Assembly: GCA_032716605.1 (NCBI GenBank)
Contig: CM064509.1
Location: 39,466,924-39,530,923, forward strand
Direction of reading: 5' to 3'
Source of the DNA: Paralithodes platypus
Lineage: Eukaryota > Arthropoda > Malacostraca > Decapoda > Lithodidae
DNA: 64,000 bases
The notes beneath the pieces were generated by a model. It had not been told where the DNA came from. It saw only the letters and a program-made list of their open reading frames with translations, and searched no databases. The translations under genes and the position numbers were made by a program. Every line of letters starts with the position of its first letter. Position 1 is the first letter of the stretch. Below are positions 1 to 11,340 of this stretch, piece after piece.

Positions 1-312
1 TTCATAGCCCTCCCCACTATCGGGTGCCGTGTCTTAAGATTGATGGATAAGACGTGTTTTGCATTTTCCGATGAGGGTTCATAAAAAAACACAACTAAAA
101 AAAAATAAAAACAAGGAAAAAAATAAAAAATGCTTGTAAAAATCGTCCCCGGTGTAAAACTAAGTATTTACCTAATTTGATTTAGACTCTTTGTTATAAA
201 TATAGGCCTATTTTTGGTGTGGACGTTTAAAGTGTTGGGATATAGTTGGTAATGTAATGCCAGGGCCCAACAACACGCAATTCAATAGTCATGAGCGTAT
301 GGTTTTCGGGGG
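1..312. repeat. dispersed unclassified repeat fragment
   Basis: No gene seen. The phrases 'cttaagattgatggata' and 'aaaatcgtccc(c)ggtgtaaaac' recur near 30.7-30.8 kb (inverted), 49.6 kb and 50.4 kb, so this is part of an interspersed repeat. Boundaries are not resolved. Confidence 0.55.
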
Positions 313-323
313 GCGTGTCTTAA

Positions 324-587
324 GGGGAGATCTCTACTTGAGGGATTTTTTTTCTTGACTCTTTTCTGCCTCATGTTAGCCCCATTGCTTTTGATATTAT
401 AAAACGTTTGCCCCATTAGTTTAGCGATTTTAAGAACTTTCACCCCATATTAAGACCTTTCGTGCAATTCAGGTGTCGATGGTACATGTTTCTACCGAAA
501 AAATGTACAAATTTATCTTGAAAGGGACTCCAGGGGGTGTAATTTTAAGCTTGATGGAGGTCTAGGGAACAAACTAAAAACCTCCCC
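324..587. mobile_element. TTAA-flanked MITE, family M1 ('GGGGAG' ends)
   Basis: A 264-bp non-coding element is bounded by TTAA at 320-323 and 588-591. One end starts GGGGAGATCTC and the other, read inverted, GGGGAGGTTTTTAG, giving short terminal inverted repeats. Related copies lie inside the B units of the 5.5-14.9 kb array, at 61412-61777, and as a fragment near 18.96-19.07 kb; 58847-59231 is a more palindromic relative. The TTAA duplication suggests piggyBac- or Kolobok-type mobilisation. No transposase is encoded. Confidence 0.75.
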
Positions 588-591
588 TTAA

Positions 592-885
592 CACATAAAT
601 GCAATTACGGCGGGAATCCTAAATCGAAAAACACTAGAAATTCAGTAGATGTACAGTACCGGTAGGCCTAATCTGAACTTAAAATAATAGGATGAAATAA
701 ATTTGTAAAGGTAAATTATCTTTAAATTTAACCATTTGGGTAGTCTTTATTAGTTTCGCTCAATAATAATAATATAATAATAATTATAATAATATAATAA
801 TCGCAATAAATGGCTGAAAGACTCCTTGAAGTTGTTCAGTTTAGTGATCATTTCGGCATGTGGAGTCAAAGTATGTCTCCGTATT
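592..885. other. AT-rich spacer with AAT microsatellite
   Basis: No gene or element boundary seen. An imperfect (AAT/ATA)n tract occupies about 760-800. Confidence 0.5.
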
Positions 886-889
886 ATTA

Positions 890-1594
890 ACCCTCTCCTA
901 CATATGACGCAATTTTAAGCCTATTGGGGATACTTTAAAGCCTTTGTTACCATCAGGGGTATTTAGAAACATTTAGTTTAGTTACTTTTGAGCCTATTGG
1001 GGATACTTTAAAGCATTTATTACCATCAGGGATATTTAGAAACCTTTAGTTTAGTTACTTCAACCTCTGCAGTTGTCTTTGAGTTCGCTGTGGGCAGAAC
1101 ACTAATTTTGGAGAGGTACCGTAATTAATAGTGAGAGAACTCTATTTCGGTAAATTGATACGGTGTGACAGTCACGAGTTTTATTTTATTTTTATTTTAT
1201 TTTTTTGCGATATACAGTGTTTTACCTAACTAAGAAACCTAACCTAACCTAACCTAAAAGTAATACGTGGATAGAAACTAACCTAAACTGTACGCAATTA
1301 CCAAAGCAGCACTGGATCGCGCAACTGAGTAAGGTAGGAGGGGAAAAAAAATCTATAAAGCAGAAATCCCGTAAAACAGGACTTGTCATTAAGGGTCAAG
1401 ACTGTGTTTTACCCTATATCTCCCTTATAATACATTTGCGACGGGAAGGACATATATAGGACTGAAGACTATTATATAACATACCTATAGGCTACACAAA
1501 CATCGATGGGGCTTGTAACTGTCACACCGTAAAATCTTACCTCTATTTCTTATTGCTAATCTGGCAACCTCTGCTTCATATGAGTCTGAAGGGG
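890..1594. mobile_element. TTAA-flanked MITE, family M2, interrupted
   Basis: Flanked by TTAA at 886-889 and 1595-1598. The left end reads CCCTCTCCTACATATGACGC; the right end inverted reads CCCCTTCAGACTCATATGA. An internal phrase of about 74 bp ('catcaggg(g)tatttagaaac' to 'gcctattggggatac') is present twice. Other copies are at 19951-20176, 21837-22136, 31583-31809 and 59341-59713, with a fragment at 5397-5469. This copy is longer because a second element (1149-1541) is inserted in it. Confidence 0.85.
1149..1541. mobile_element. 393-bp MITE with 8-bp TSD nested in M2
   Basis: The 8-bp duplication TCTATTTC lies at 1141-1148 and 1542-1549; intact M2 copies carry this string once, so they act as empty sites. 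The termini match over about 24 bp: GGTAAATTGATACGGTGTGA on the left and GGTAAGATTTTACGGTGTGA inverted on the right. The 5'-GG ends plus 8-bp duplication best fit Merlin-like elements; hAT is the alternative. A short CCTAA tract lies at 1236-1256. No transposase is encoded. Confidence 0.85.
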
Positions 1595-1918
1595 TTAAGT
1601 CTTTCAAAATTGTTAGTTTATGTATTCTATATAGGCTAAGTATAGTTTATTTTTTCCAGCCGAGGGTAAATTGTCATGTTTCTATGTTTGTAACTCAGCT
1701 ATAAGGTAGATTTAGTAGCGAAATATGATTTTAATAATGAAAACTTGGCATTAATACGACACACAGCCATAGTAGTTTCATATATTTCCACTAAGTATCG
1801 AGGAATCAGCTACTAAGGGATTCAATTTACCCTCTGCTGGAACAAACATAGTGTAGGTACCGGTACTTGGCGAGAAAAATAATTATCAATGCATAGGCCT
1901 AACCAAACAATCGTATTT

Positions 1919-3902
1919 TCTAGATTATCCCAATATAAGAGGAAATGCAAATTTAAAATTACAGTAGCAAAACAAATTCAATATCTATATTGATGCGGAC
2001 TAAATATTTTAATAACTTTCCAAACAGTAGAGCCTATATAAGTACTGTACTATTCACGCATTTTTCCAAAAAATCCAATCTTTATTTGTTTATCATTCCT
2101 AGGGAATTCTACTTGGTGCCATTCGATTTTTCTCGCAGAGCTGCTTCTATACATGGTCTTATATTTCATTTTAGACCAGCCATTCGCCCAGAATCTAATA
2201 TATTTTGGTCCAAAATCCCTGCGTTTAAGCCCAGGAAAATGTTTGCAGTTGGCGGGCGACTTTCGAATTTAGAGTTTTCATGGATATATATGGATTCGTC
2301 TCGTCGTTGCGATTCCAACGGTATATAAATGTTTGGATTTAGATCATTTTGTAGGACCAATAGGCCTAATTTTGATTTAAAAAAAATCTAAATCACTCAT
2401 AGAAGAGTTATCTATGTATAGATTTTATTCAAATTTTAACCATAAGTTCACTTTGACACGCTGAATCGAATGGCGCAAACAGAATTGAAATCGGACAATT
2501 AGTTTAGGATTTCGTATTTGACGACCTCCCAGAAGGGAGACCAGTGACCAGTTTTTGGACTTTAAAAGTTCTCTGTAGCCCAAACTATAAGTCCTAGGGA
2601 ATTCTACTTGGTGCCATTCGATTTTTCTCGACCAGCAGCTTCTATGCATGGTCGTAGATTGCATTTTCGCCCAGCCATTCGCCCAGAATTGAAAATATTT
2701 GTTTCCAAAATCCCTGCGTCCCAGGAAAATGTTCGCACTTGGCGGGCGACTTTCGAATTTAGTCTTTTCATGGATATATATGGATTAGTCTCGTCATTAC
2801 AATTCCAACGGCATATGAATTTTGTTCATTTTGACAAATTTTTAGGCCCAATAGGCCTATTTTAAAGTTTGAAAACCACTGTACCCTACATGGTGGCTGT
2901 CTAATTCAGAGAAGAAGCTGTTGGAGTGGCTTTGGTGTGTGTTATTAGTAAGAGAAGGATACATAATTAAAGCTCTCCTGTGTCTTCCTTCCACCCAAAT
3001 TACCCACTTGTTATTATAATGGAGCAGCCACGTAAGTGATATGGCATGTTCAAATAGTATAGTTAGCCATACAATATTGAAGGATTGTTTTCTTTCAATA
3101 ATCTTTACAGAAAACTCTAGTTATGAATGGGTAACTATTATATTTTTTTAGAAATCGAGGTAGGCCTACAGTATCCGTACTTTCCATTATCTATCTATGG
3201 ATTTTGTTCAAATTTTAACCATATATTCACTTTGACACGCTGAATCGAATGGCTCAAGCAGAATTGAAATCGGACAATTAGTTTAGGATTTCGTATATGA
3301 CGACCTCCCAGAAGGGCCCAAATGACCAGTTTTTGGACTTTAAAAGTCCTCTGTAGCCCAAACTATAAGTCTTAGGAAATTCTACTTGGTGCCATTCGAT
3401 TGTTCTCGACAAGCAGCTTCTATACATGGTCGTAGATTGCATTTTCGCCCCGCCATTCGGCCAGAATCGAAAATATTTGTTTCCAAAATCCCTGCGTTTC
3501 ATAGATTTCAGTTTTCATGGGTATATATGGATTAGTCTCGTCGTTGCGATTCCAACAGTATATAAATGTTTGGATTTAGAGCATTTTGTAGGACCAATAG
3601 GCCTAATTTTGATTTAGAACATTTCTAAATTCTATTCCATAGACGATATGTATGGATTTTGTTCAAATTTTAACCATAAGTTCACTTTTACACGCTGAAT
3701 CGAGTGGCGCAAACTTAATTGAACTAGGAATTTTCTAGATTATCCCAATATAAGAGGAAATGCAAATTTAAAATTACAGTAGCAAAACAAATTTAATATC
3801 CATATTGATGCGGACTAAATATTTTAATAACTTTCCAAACAGTATAGCCTATATACTATTCACGCATTTTTCCAAAAAAAATAATCTTTATTTGTTTATC
3901 AT
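1919..3902. repeat. local segmental duplication
   Basis: The block 1919-2095 ('tctagattatcccaatata') recurs at 3732-3902. Between them a block of up to about 450 bp recurs three times (about 2094-2390, 2410-2860, 3190-3640). It is marked by 'ttctacttggtgccattcga', 'gacgacctcccagaaggg' and 'ccaaaatccctgcgt'. Short open frames here are shadows of the repeat and are not conserved between copies. Confidence 0.8.
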
Positions 3903-4069
3903 AAATGGTTTATTTTATAGCTTATGAAAATTACCACTAATAGGCCTATACCTTCGCGATTCTCGCACTCCTAAGACTGTAAATGACTCTACGGTATTTG
4001 TTTTATTGTTTTTAGATAAGTTATACTCTTAACTTTCTCTAAAGTATCTTTCTTTTATCCTCTCCTTTT

Positions 4070-4240
4070 CCCCAGCTAACCTAATCCCACAAGGACCCCA
4101 ATGGAAATACGCCTAACGGCCTTATTGGGCTATCCTTAGTTGGAATTATGCTAAGCTGGTAAGTCATATTTGTAACATACTATGTGGTACCGGTACCAAC
4201 TCTGTAAATTGCGAACTGAATAAATATTATTATTATTATA
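4070..4240 (+). mobile_element. 3' end of a CR1/L2-like LINE
   Basis: The sequence around 'tggaaatacgcctaacgg' and 'ttgggctatccttag' matches the 3' untranslated region of the LINE fragment at 54.0-55.1 kb, and ends in an (ATT)n-type tail near 4220-4240. It is a 5'-truncated, tail-only copy. Confidence 0.65.
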
Positions 4241-4439
4241 TAACGGTAAATCTAGTTCTGCTACCCCTCCCCCACTATCCCCTCTTCAAAACACGCATTT
4301 TAGAGTTTTTGGATGGTTCAGCAGACGCGGAAACTGAAGAAAAAAATGAATTTGTTTATTAATGTCACTAAGTTTCCCATGTATTTCTGTTATTTTTCAT
4401 CACTACAGTACCAGTATACATTTTTGGAAGTAATTAAAA

Positions 4440-4530
4440 GCCTCTGAAAAAGTTTTCCCCGTGAGGGGGTGCTTTGCCCCCCCCCCCCGTGACTTATTGT
4501 CATAATCATATATATTGACAGCAGGGGGCA
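4440..4530. repeat. G/C-run stem-loop repeat fragment
   Basis: Matches the internal part of the 8-bp-TSD MITE family at 30259-30544: a G-run, 'ctttg', a C-run, 'tgacttattgtcatcat', and 'gcagggggcaaa'. No terminal repeats are seen here. Confidence 0.55.
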
Positions 4531-4679
4531 AACAAAAAGTATGCCGCGGCCCAACCGACTGTACACCCAGGTAAACAAGCTTTACTTTGCTGAAGGCTTT
4601 TAATACTTCAATGTATCTATTTAAAGTAAAATATAAATTTCCGCGCATCGTCAAACCATATTAAGTATACAGTACTACT

Positions 4680-5066
4680 GGTGATGGGCTGGTCTATCAG
4701 AGTGAGAACTGAGCGATCTCTGCCATACCCATAGCTTACTCTGACTGTTCCTTTTACTTATATATTTTCTAGATCTCGAGTGACCGCGTCTCTTGCGTGG
4801 ATTGACCTCCTAATCTACCAAGATTGGAAGCCAAAGCGTCACGTCTTTCCTTTGCCCCTCAACTTTCTCTTCATAATTGCTGAGGGGCACAGGGCCCTGG
4901 GTGGGGCTTTGGTTTCCCGGGCGTTTCTGCACCCTCCTCAGCTCCCCGCCATGGAGTGGCTTCGGTCACCCAGGCTTTATTGTGGTCGGCAGGGAGGGTT
5001 CTGTGGGGGCGCTCGGTTATGGCCTTGGGGCTGTTCGGCCAGGCAGCTTGGGGAAAAACAACAACT
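4680..5066 (+). mobile_element. SINE (family S1), near full length
   Basis: The body runs from 'ggtgatgggctggtctatc', through 'ttccttttacttatatattt' and a GC-rich middle, to 'ggctgttcggccaggcagc' and an AAC-rich tail. Copies lie at 8465-8964 (minus), 31069-31471 (plus), 57156-57585 (minus) and 60274-60521 (minus, truncated). The tail matches that of the jockey-like LINE tail family (7814-8464, 36474-37027, 60706-60961). Open frames inside are shadows. Confidence 0.8.
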
Positions 5067-5138
5067 AATAATATTAACCCATTAGTACCAACAGAATAGC
5101 GACAAAATAGGGATAGTATAACTGTAGAGTTCGGTATA

Positions 5139-5327
5139 ATCCTGTGTAGCGGGTAGACCTGTACGGTACTTATATCTCGATAAGTTGGTAATGTCACAAT
5201 ATATTTTTACATTCATAAATAGGCTAGTCTACTAATATACTAGTTAGGTTAGGTTAAAGATATTGTTCAATGTTTCTTAGTAAATACAGTAGGCATCTGA
5301 AAAACAGTTCCACCCGCTACACAGGAT
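5139..5327. mobile_element. MITE with ATCCTGTGTAGCGGG ends
   Basis: ATCCTGTGTAGCGGG at 5139-5153 and its inverse at 5313-5327 bound 189 bp of AT-rich sequence with a short TTAGG tract. A second copy at 57974-58567 is enlarged by a nested pogo-like MITE, which supports a mobile family. The superfamily is not clear. Confidence 0.7.
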
Positions 5328-5396
5328 CTTGCCCTTAAATTACCGCACATTATTAGCTTCGAAATAAAAAAGCTTATCATAAATATGTTTTGGATA

Positions 5397-5469
5397 GATA
5401 CCCCTGATGGTAACAAAGGCTTTAAAGTATCCCCAATAGGCTCAAAATCGCGTCATATGTCGGAGAGGG
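5397..5469. mobile_element. truncated M2 MITE end
   Basis: Only one end is present: the 'catcaggggtatc' phrase inverted, then the terminus next to TTAA (5470-5473). The A/B array begins directly at this TTAA, so the array edge coincides with the MITE end. Confidence 0.7.
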
Positions 5470-6890
5470 TTAATTAAGTTTAGGGTTTATTACTGAATTT
5501 GCAGAGTTAGAATTAGGTATTGGTTCCTATTTTCTTTGAAAGTGATAATCGGACAAATTCCATGGTATGTGCTTTTTTGTTTTTTTACTGTATTTGTAAT
5601 GTATATTCCAATGTTAAGCCCAAATAGTTTTCTAGTTTGACCCCCTGACGTGGCTGTCCACAACACCCACACTACTGGGACAAGAGTGAAGGACAACGTG
5701 AATATTAAGCAGGTGAGTCGCCTCGAACTGGTGAGTCGCGGCCACTTCATGATCCGCCATACCTGTACATGTCATTAATGAAGGTAAGTGTCTCAAACTA
5801 TTTGTCATGAATAGAAGTTTAACTGTATATAATTAAACTTGCGATTTTTCGTGAATATTCCTTGCCTAATAGAATTGAAAGTTCTGAAAAAAGTAGTTTA
5901 AAAGTTGTAAGAAGTCCTATTAATTTATATCGAGACTTAAATGAGAACCGCGCTATAACTTTATTCTATAAAGAAAGTGGAACCGAAACTGATACAAAAC
6001 TATCCAGAAATAATAATTTATTTCCTTATATACCGTACTTATTAGTTTTAGTTGTAAAATAGTTTAAATTTTATTTTGTCCATCTATTAGCAGTCCATGG
6101 GTTAACCCCTCCTGTATCGATGACGTCTTTGTAAATTTACTCTAGCTACTATTAGACTATTTTGTTCAGTTTACAAATGGCCTCCAGCAATGAACAGGCT
6201 TCCAACTATCTCACTTAACCCGGGAACTGCCGGGAGACTCTTAAGAGTTCCCCCGGCGGACTGCGGGAAGACTCTTAAGAGTCAGAGAAAAAATAAATAA
6301 ACTTTTGACATCGAAAACAAACTAAAATATATTTTTATTATATTTTTTTATTTTTTGTTGGCCCCTGGGCCATGCAAAATCTCAGTCCTCTACCTCCCCT
6401 CCTTCCCCACTTTCCTCCTCTCCTTCAGTTATCACCTATTTTCCCTGTTATTCCCTTATTCTGAGGTATATTTTCGTGCTAACATTAGCGAGTTGCAAGC
6501 AGGGCGTTGTCATCACTGATAGCAAGCGAGTGCAAGAGAGAGAGTATCGATCGACTGTATCTCGGTGGCCTTGGGGGAAATTGGCGGGAAAGCAGCTTGC
6601 CTCACCCATACATTATACAACTCGCGGGCTATATCTCCGATTTTGACCATCCAAACGCTGTTTTCACTCGTTTTATTGTTGTTTCAGGTTAATACCTTTA
6701 TAATCAACCCATAATAGGCGCGTATGGATGAGTATTAATGCTATTTATGGTAAAATTAATATTTTAGTGACGGAAACCCCTCAAATATATGCGCACAGGG
6801 AGAGGTGTGTAATTACCCCCATGCGCACTTGTTAGGTTAACCCTTATTACTACCACAGATCCTCCTTAATCATTGTTGTAAGAAGTCCTA
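5470..6890. repeat. array unit A1 (1421 bp)
   Basis: Shared module, then the A-specific part with 'taacccctcctgtatcgatg', a duplicated ACTCTTAAGAGT palindrome within a GC-rich inverted repeat (about 6225-6290), and 'gcgggctatatctccgattt'. It carries TTAA-bounded stretches related to MITE family M3. Confidence 0.85.
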
Positions 6891-7813
6891 TTAATTAAGT
6901 TTAGTCTTTATTACTGAATTTGCAGAGTTAAAATTGGGTATTAGTTCCCATTTTCTTTGGAAGTGATAATAGGGCAAATTCCATGCTATGTGGGGTTTTT
7001 TTTTTTTCATGTATTTGTAATGTATATTCCAATGTTAAGCCCAAATAGTTTTCGTTTGACCCCCTGACGTGGCTGTTCACAACACCCACACTACTGGGAC
7101 AAGAGTGAAGGACAACGTGAATATTAAACAGGTGAGTCGCCTCGAACTGGTGGGTCGCAGCCACTTCATGATCCGCCATACCTGTACATGTCACTAATGA
7201 AGGTAAGTGTCTCAAACTATTTGTCATGAATAGAAGTTTAACTTTACATAATTAAAGTTGCAATTTTCGTGAATATTCCTTGCCTAATAGAATTGAAAAA
7301 GTTCTGAAAAGTAGTTTAAAAATTGGCCCTTATTATATTTTTATATAGGCCTATTACATCTAGAGACTCAAAGATGCGACTTGTGACTGTGCATTGGACC
7401 ATGTGGTGGCCTTTCTACCTGCCGACACCTGTCTACGGGACGAGAAGCATGCATAAGTGACTGTGGAGAGTTTGGCGGATTTGACGACAGTGCCAGTTTC
7501 ATTAGTAATTAAGGGGAGGTTTTTAGTTGGTCTCTAGATATCCATCAAGCTTAAGCCCCTTGAGCCCCTTTCAAGATAAATTTGTAAATTTTTCGGTAGA
7601 AAAATTTCCCGGCTGAAGGCCGGTTCTTCTTAAATTACTGGCTCGCTATTGCTCGCCAGGATAAAATACACCTAAATTGCACCAAAGTTCTTAAAATCAT
7701 CAAAATAATGGGGCGAACATCTTAAAATTAGAAAAACAATGGGGCTAAACATGAGTGAGAAAGGTGTCAAGAAAAAACTCCCTCAAGTGGAAATCTCCCC
7801 TTAATCATAGTTG

Positions 7814-8464
7814 TTGTTGTTGTTGTTGTTGTTGTTGTTCCCTAAGCTGCCTGGCCGAACAGCCCCGAGTCCCTGAGAAAGGCCATGGCCACGATCGGGC
7901 TTTCCCACAGAGCTCTCATTGAGTGTAGATTGTGTTGTTGGCGTAAGTGGTTGTGTGAAATGCAGTCTTCTATGATGTGTTTAATGGTATGGGGTGCTGT
8001 GTTACATCCCGGGCAGGCGTCGACAACGGAGTCATCCAGTCTCTTCTGATAGCTCAGGAGAGCTGGATGGTGTCCGCATCTCAGCCTGGCCAGGTGGACT
8101 CTGTCCTCGCGAGGAAGGGAGGATTCGGAAGGATGGATTTCGGGAGGTCGTGCATGCAGCTGTGTGTTGTCTGTGAGTGAGTGGATGGATCGGTGAGAGA
8201 TATGAGTATGGATGTGCTTCTGGATGTTGGTTCGGGGTGGGCAGGGAGGGAGAGAGGACAATAATTGTGTGTGATACCGTGTGCTGGGTGTTGTTTTGAT
8301 ATTTCTTGGTGTCTGTGGGTGTGTTGCCATGTAGTTTAGTGGGTGGTCTTGGTTCGTGGAGGCTGCTGCCAGGAATTGAGTGCCTCTCATGTCCAGATGG
8401 TCTTTGACTTTGAGGATTTTGGTTTCTTGATGTAGGTGATCTGTGGGTGCAGTAGGTGATGTAG
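7814..8464 (-). mobile_element. 3' end of jockey-like LINE (part of chimera)
   Basis: On the minus strand an open frame ending at 7842 encodes the C-terminus of a non-LTR ORF2. It includes 'VHLARLRCGHHPALLSYQKR', a CPGC...H...C zinc knuckle ('CPGCNTAPHTIKHIIEDC') and a C-terminal 'LFGQAA'. It ends in a (GTT)n tract (AAC on the coding strand). No RT or endonuclease is present. The 13-bp duplication TTAATCAT(A/T)GTTG at 7801-7813 and 8965-8977 encloses this segment together with the SINE at 8465-8964. Confidence 0.85.
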
Positions 8465-8964
8465 GCTGTCTGGCCGAACAGCCCCAAGGTCTCGAGCAAG
8501 GCCAAGGCTATAAACGAGCGCCCCCACAAAATCCTCCCTGCTTACCACTAACAAAGCCCGGGTGACCGAAGCCACTCCAAGGCAGGGAGCTTAGGAAGGT
8601 GCGGAAACGCCCGGGAAACCAAAGCCCGCCCCTCAGCAATTATGAAGGGAAAGTTGAGGGGTAAGGGAAAAATTTGACTCTTTGGCTCCCAATCTGCCAA
8701 CTTCTAGGTTGGCAGTAGGGAGGTCAATCCACGGAAAAGACGCCGCCACTCGAGATCTAGAAGATATATAAGGAAAAGGAACAGTCAGAGTAAGCTATGG
8801 GTATGGCAGAGATCGCTCAGTTCTCACTCGGATAGACCAGCCCATCACCACATGACTAGAACCCAATCCTCTCGGCATCAGCTAGGAAAGGCCCTAGAAA
8901 GCCGCCTTTGGCGGGGGGATAGCTCCCCTATTTCAACTCCTTTCGGGGTTGGGCACCCGCCCCC
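8465..8964 (-). mobile_element. SINE S1 with extended 5' head, fused to LINE tail
   Basis: On the minus strand it begins near 8964 with a head absent from other copies (about 90-120 bp, including 'gggttctagtc', which resembles a tRNA B box). The S1 body follows, ending in 'ctgttcggccaga' with no (AAC)n tail, and joins LINE coding sequence at about 8464. It lies inside the same 13-bp target duplication as 7814-8464, so the two were inserted as one molecule. Confidence 0.8.
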
Positions 8965-8989
8965 TTAATCATTGTTGTAAGAAGTCCTA

Positions 8990-9924
8990 TTAATTAAGTT
9001 TAGTCTTTATTACTGAATTTGCAGAGTTAGAATTGGGTATTAGTTCCTATTTTCTTTGGAAGTGATAATAGGACGAATTCCATGCTATGTTTTTTTTTTT
9101 TTTTTCCTGTATTTGTAATGTATATTCCAATGTTAAGCCCAAATAGTTGTAGTTTGACCCCCTGACGTGGCTGTCCACAACACCCACACTACTGGGACAA
9201 GAGTGAAGGACAACGTGAATATTAAACAGGTGAGTCGCCTCGAACTGGTGGGTCGCAAGCCACTTCATGATCCACCATACCTGTACATGTCACTAATGAA
9301 GGTAAGTGTCTCAAACTATTTGTCATGAATAGAAGTTTAACTTTATATAATTAAACTTGCAATTTTCGTGAATATTCCTTGCCTAATAGAATTGAAAAAG
9401 TTCTGAAAAGTTGTTTAAAAATTGGCCCTTAATATATTTTTATATTACATCTAGAGACCCAAAGATGCGACTTGTGACTGTGCATTGGACTATGTGGTGG
9501 CCTTTCTACCTGCCGACACCTGTCTACGGGACGAGAAGCGTGACTGAGGAGTGGAGAGTTTGGCGGATTTGACGACAGTCTCCGTTTCATTAGTAATTAA
9601 GGGGAGGTTTTTAGTTTGGTCTCTAGATATCCATCAAGCTTAAGATTACACCCCGTTGAGCCCCTTTCAAGATAAATGTATACATTTTTCGGTAGAAAAA
9701 ATTCCCGGCTGAAAGCCGGTTCCTCTTAAATTACAGGCTCGCTATTGCTCGCCAGGATAAAATAGACACCTAAATTGCACCAAAGTTCTTAAAATCATCA
9801 AAATAATGGGGGCGAACATCTTAAAATTAGAAAAACAATGGGGCTAAACATGAGGGAGAAAGGCATCCAGAAAAAACTCCCTCAAGTGGAAATCTCCCCT
9901 TAATTATTGTTGTAAGAAGTCCTA
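8990..9924. repeat. array unit B2 (935 bp)
   Basis: Uninterrupted B unit. It is an empty site both for the 7814-8964 retroposon ('cccttaat(c/t)attgttgtaag' at its end) and for the MITE at 11972-12383 ('attagtaattaaggggagg' near 9590). Confidence 0.9.
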
Positions 9925-11340
9925 TTAATTAAGTTTAGTCTTTATTACTGAATTTGCAGAGTTAGAATTGGGTATTAGTTCCTATTTTCTTTGGAAGTGA
10001 TAATAGGACAAATTCCATGCTATGTGTTTTTTTGTTTTTTTACTGTATTTGTAATGTATATTCCAATGTTAAGCCCAAATAGTTTTCTAGTTTGACCCCC
10101 TGACGTGGCTGTCCACAACACCCACACTACTGGGACAAGAGTGAAGGACAACGTGAATATTAAGCAGGTGAGTCGCCTCGAATTGGTGAGTCGCAGCCAC
10201 TTCATGATCCGCCATACCTGTACATGTCACTAATGAAGGTAAGTGTCTCAAACTATTTGTCATGAATAGAAGTTTAACTTTATATAATTAAACTTGCAAT
10301 TTTCGTGAATATTCCTTGCCTAATAGAATTGAAAAAGTTCTGAAAAGTAGTTTAAAAGTTGTAAGAAGTCCTATTAATTTATATCGAGACTTAAATGAGA
10401 ACCGCGCTATAACTTTATTCTATAAAGAAAGTGGAACCGAAACTGATACAAAACTATCCAGAAATAATAATTTATTTCCTTATACTGTACTTATTATTTT
10501 TAGTTGTAAAATAGTTTAACTTTTATTTTGTCCATCTATTATCAGTCCATGGGTTAACCCCTCCTGTATCGATGACGTCTTTGTAAATTTACTCTAGCTA
10601 CTATTAGACTATTTTGTTCAGTTTACAAATGGCCTCCAGCAATGAACAGGCTAACAATTATCTCGCTTAACCCGGGAACTGCCGGGAGACTCTTAAGAGT
10701 TCCCCCGGCGGACTGCGGGAATACTCTCAAGAGTCGGAGAAAAAAAAATCAACTTTTGATATCGAAAAAAAAAAATTATTTTTATTTATTTTTGTTTTTT
10801 TTTGTCCCCTGGGCCATGCAAAATCTCAGTCCTCTACTTCCCCTCCTTCCCCACTTTCCTCCTCTCCTTCAGTTATCACCTATTTTCCCTGTTATTCCCT
10901 TATTCTGAGGTATATTTTCGTTCTAACATTAGCGAGTTGCAAGCAGGGCGTTGTCATCACTGATAGCAAGCGAGTGCAAGAGAGAGAGAGAGAGTATCGA
11001 TCCACTGTGTCTCAGTGGCCTTGGGGGAAATTGGCGGGAAAGCAGCTTGCCTCACCCATACATTATACAACTCGCGGGCTATATCTCCGATTTTGACCAT
11101 CCAAACGCTGTTTTCACTCGTTTTATTGTTGTTTCAGGTTAATACCTTTATAATCAACCCATAATAGGCGCGTATGGATAAGTATTAATGCTATTTATGG
11201 TAAAATTAATATTTTGGTGACGGAAACGCCTCAAATACGTGCGCACAGGGAGAGGTGTCTAATTACCCCCATGTGCACTTGTTAGTTTAACCCTTATTAC
11301 TACCACAGATCCTTCTTAATCATTGTTGTAAGAAGTCCTA
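9925..11340. repeat. array unit A2 (1416 bp)
   Basis: Complete A unit, close to A1 and A3, differing mainly in homopolymer lengths near 10027, 10740 and 10800 and in a (GA)n tract near 10980. Confidence 0.85.

Larger units (their letters stand above)
6891..8989. repeat. array unit B1 with retroposon insertion
   Basis: Without the 1151-bp retroposon at 7814-8964 and one 13-bp target duplication, this unit is 935 bp, exactly the length of B2. The B-specific part holds 'agatgcgacttgtgactgtg' and an M1 MITE-like stretch ending at TTAA. Confidence 0.9.

Noticed and set aside
5862..6062. Recurrent 66-codon plus-strand ORF in the A units
   Set aside because: It starts at a non-ATG codon, is frame-broken in some A units and is unrecognisable as a protein.
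10020..10205. Conserved 61-codon minus-strand ORF present in most array units
   Set aside because: Conservation follows from the near-identical tandem units; homopolymer indels break it in some copies and there is no independent sign of coding.
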